Source: Falciphora oryzae (lineage: Eukaryota; Ascomycota; Sordariomycetes; Magnaporthales; Magnaporthaceae). Taken from it: a stretch of 64,000 bases of DNA. The notes below the pieces were generated by a model. It made no database searches, was not told where the DNA came from, and saw only the letters and a list, made by a program, of their open reading frames with translations. Location of the stretch: NCBI GenBank assembly GCA_000733355.1, contig JNVV01000055.1, positions 210,571-274,570 on the forward strand. Direction: 5' to 3'. Position 1 is the stretch's first letter. Every line of letters starts with the position of its first letter. Both the position numbers and the translations under genes were made by a program. Shown in pieces: positions 63,165 through 64,000 of this stretch.

Positions 63165-64000
63165 CTACAGCCTCTTGCTGGCCCAGCCCAGCCTCGGGGA
63201 GGACGAGCCGTCAAAGACGACGTAGGCGGCCTTGAGGGCGATGTCGCCAAAGATGGCGAAGCCGATGCCCGAGTCGGACTGGATGCCGCCGAAGCACGTG
63301 TCGGAGCCGTCGGTGACGGGCGCGTAGCTGATGTACTCGCCCGGGATGGTGATGGTGTTGGAGCCGACCTTGAAGGAGAAGTCGGGCGGGGTGACGGAGC
63401 ACGGGAAGACGAAACCGCCGTCCGAAGGTGAATCCTGGGCGCCCGAAACCTGGTCGTAGTAGGCGTTGACGACCGAGTCGTCGAGCAGGAGCAGGGTGGT
63501 GCCCGTGTCGGCGATGCCCGTCAGGCGCCTGCTGGATGACCGGCCGCCGATGGAGTAACCGCTCGCGGTGAAGGACCAGAACCCCTGCGAGTTGTCGACG
63601 GGGACGTAGGCGATGGAGCCCGTGTAGCGGCTGGACGGCAGGGTGCCAAAGTCGTACGAGCCCGGCCGGCCGTGCTTGAGGTCGACGCCGATGACGGGCG
63701 ACGACAGCGAGCCCTTGACGTTGTCGAAGAAGGTCTTTTGCGCCCGGGGGCTGACGGTGTTGATGGAGCTGAAGGCCAGGCCGACGAGGCCGTCGCTGGC
63801 GCCCTGGGTGAAGGCGGACGAGATGCGCGAGGCCGTCTCCACGGCCTGAGTCGAATACGAGACGCCGCCGATGTTGACGACGTCGGTGTAGACGTTGCCG
63901 GACGCGGAGCTGCCGTCGCCGTAGCTGATGGACCAGGTCGAGCCCGACAGGCGCTTCGAGCTGCTGCTCCTGGACGGGGTGTAGACCTTGTGGCCGCGCT
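63165..64000 (-). CDS. Secreted-type A1 aspartic protease, C-terminal part
   Basis: Open from the right window edge to TAA at 63165-63167. Visible: [20 protein letters not shown] (the flap region follows the first lobe), [36 protein letters not shown], the second catalytic Asp in [13 protein letters not shown], a Cys pair (FPCSV, DTCFGG) and the end [20 protein letters not shown] with LGWASK. This matches pepsin-like fungal proteases (aspergillopepsin/endothiapepsin type). The first catalytic Asp, propeptide and signal peptide would lie beyond position 64000. No breaks seen. It digests extracellular protein at acid pH, by family. Confidence 0.9.
   Translation of the reverse strand, partial: RGHKVYTPSRSSSSKRLSGSTWSISYGDGSSASGNVYTDVVNIGGVSYSTQAVETASRISSAFTQGASDGLVGLAFSSINTVSPRAQKTFFDNVKGSLSSPVIGVDLKHGRPGSYDFGTLPSSRYTGSIAYVPVDNSQGFWSFTASGYSIGGRSSSRRLTGIADTGTTLLLLDDSVVNAYYDQVSGAQDSPSDGGFVFPCSVTPPDFSFKVGSNTITIPGEYISYAPVTDGSDTCFGGIQSDSGIGFAIFGDIALKAAYVVFDGSSSPRLGWASKRL

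Noticed and set aside
1..64000. tRNA, rRNA or other structured RNA genes
   Set aside because: Nothing with a convincing cloverleaf or conserved core was seen by eye; a covariance-model search could overturn this.

Overview
This 64 kb window looks like a repeat-rich accessory region of a filamentous ascomycete, probably a Sordariomycete (inferred). The evidence is short GT-AG introns with CTAAC/CTGAC branch sites, GC-rich coding sequence, NACHT-type NLR genes with WD40 or ankyrin arrays, PDDEXK-like, FunK1-like and APH-like relics, a secreted aspartic protease, and transposons carrying CpA-to-TpA decay (RIP-like). Two runs of N (23656-24002 and 45715-46346) mark assembly gaps.

Layout. 0-8 kb: the 3' part of a C2H2/WD40 gene, then a rearranged Tad-type LINE interrupted by a broken APH-like kinase gene. 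8-20 kb: an intact glutamine-synthetase-like gene, a truncated protein kinase, relics of a GH5 mannanase and a GST-like protein, a broken Kex2-type repeat secreted protein, solo LTRs and LINE scraps. 20.5-24.2 kb: a NACHT-ankyrin NLR containing a gap. 24.7-27 kb: a PDDEXK-like relic and two solo LTRs. 27.1-30.5 kb: an intact Mg2+-type P-type ATPase with 11 exons. 33.4-37.1 kb: an intact PNP-NACHT-ankyrin NLR. 37.5-38.5 kb: a second, deleted LINE copy sharing the same internal inversion as the first. 38.5-50.5 kb: a nested transposon. 50.9-63 kb: a graveyard of gene fragments (FunK1, GNAT, ABC transporter) and minisatellites. 63.2-64 kb: the 3' end of an aspartic protease gene.

The most novel-looking object is the 12 kb element at about 38511-50490. 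Inverted repeats of about 117 bp enclose a Tc1/mariner-type (DDE) transposase and, converging on it, an unrecognised minus-strand gene of about 830 codons that is broken almost only at glutamine codons. A Ty3 chromovirus (LTRs 210 bp, TSD GGCAC) has inserted into the transposase and itself carries a long antisense reading frame downstream of pol.

Only four genes look intact or nearly so: the GS-like gene, the P-type ATPase, the PNP-NACHT-ankyrin NLR and (as far as the window shows) the aspartic protease. The rest is decaying. The three repeat-bearing receptor-like genes share near-identical internal repeats whose variation is concentrated at a few positions, as known for fungal allorecognition NLRs.
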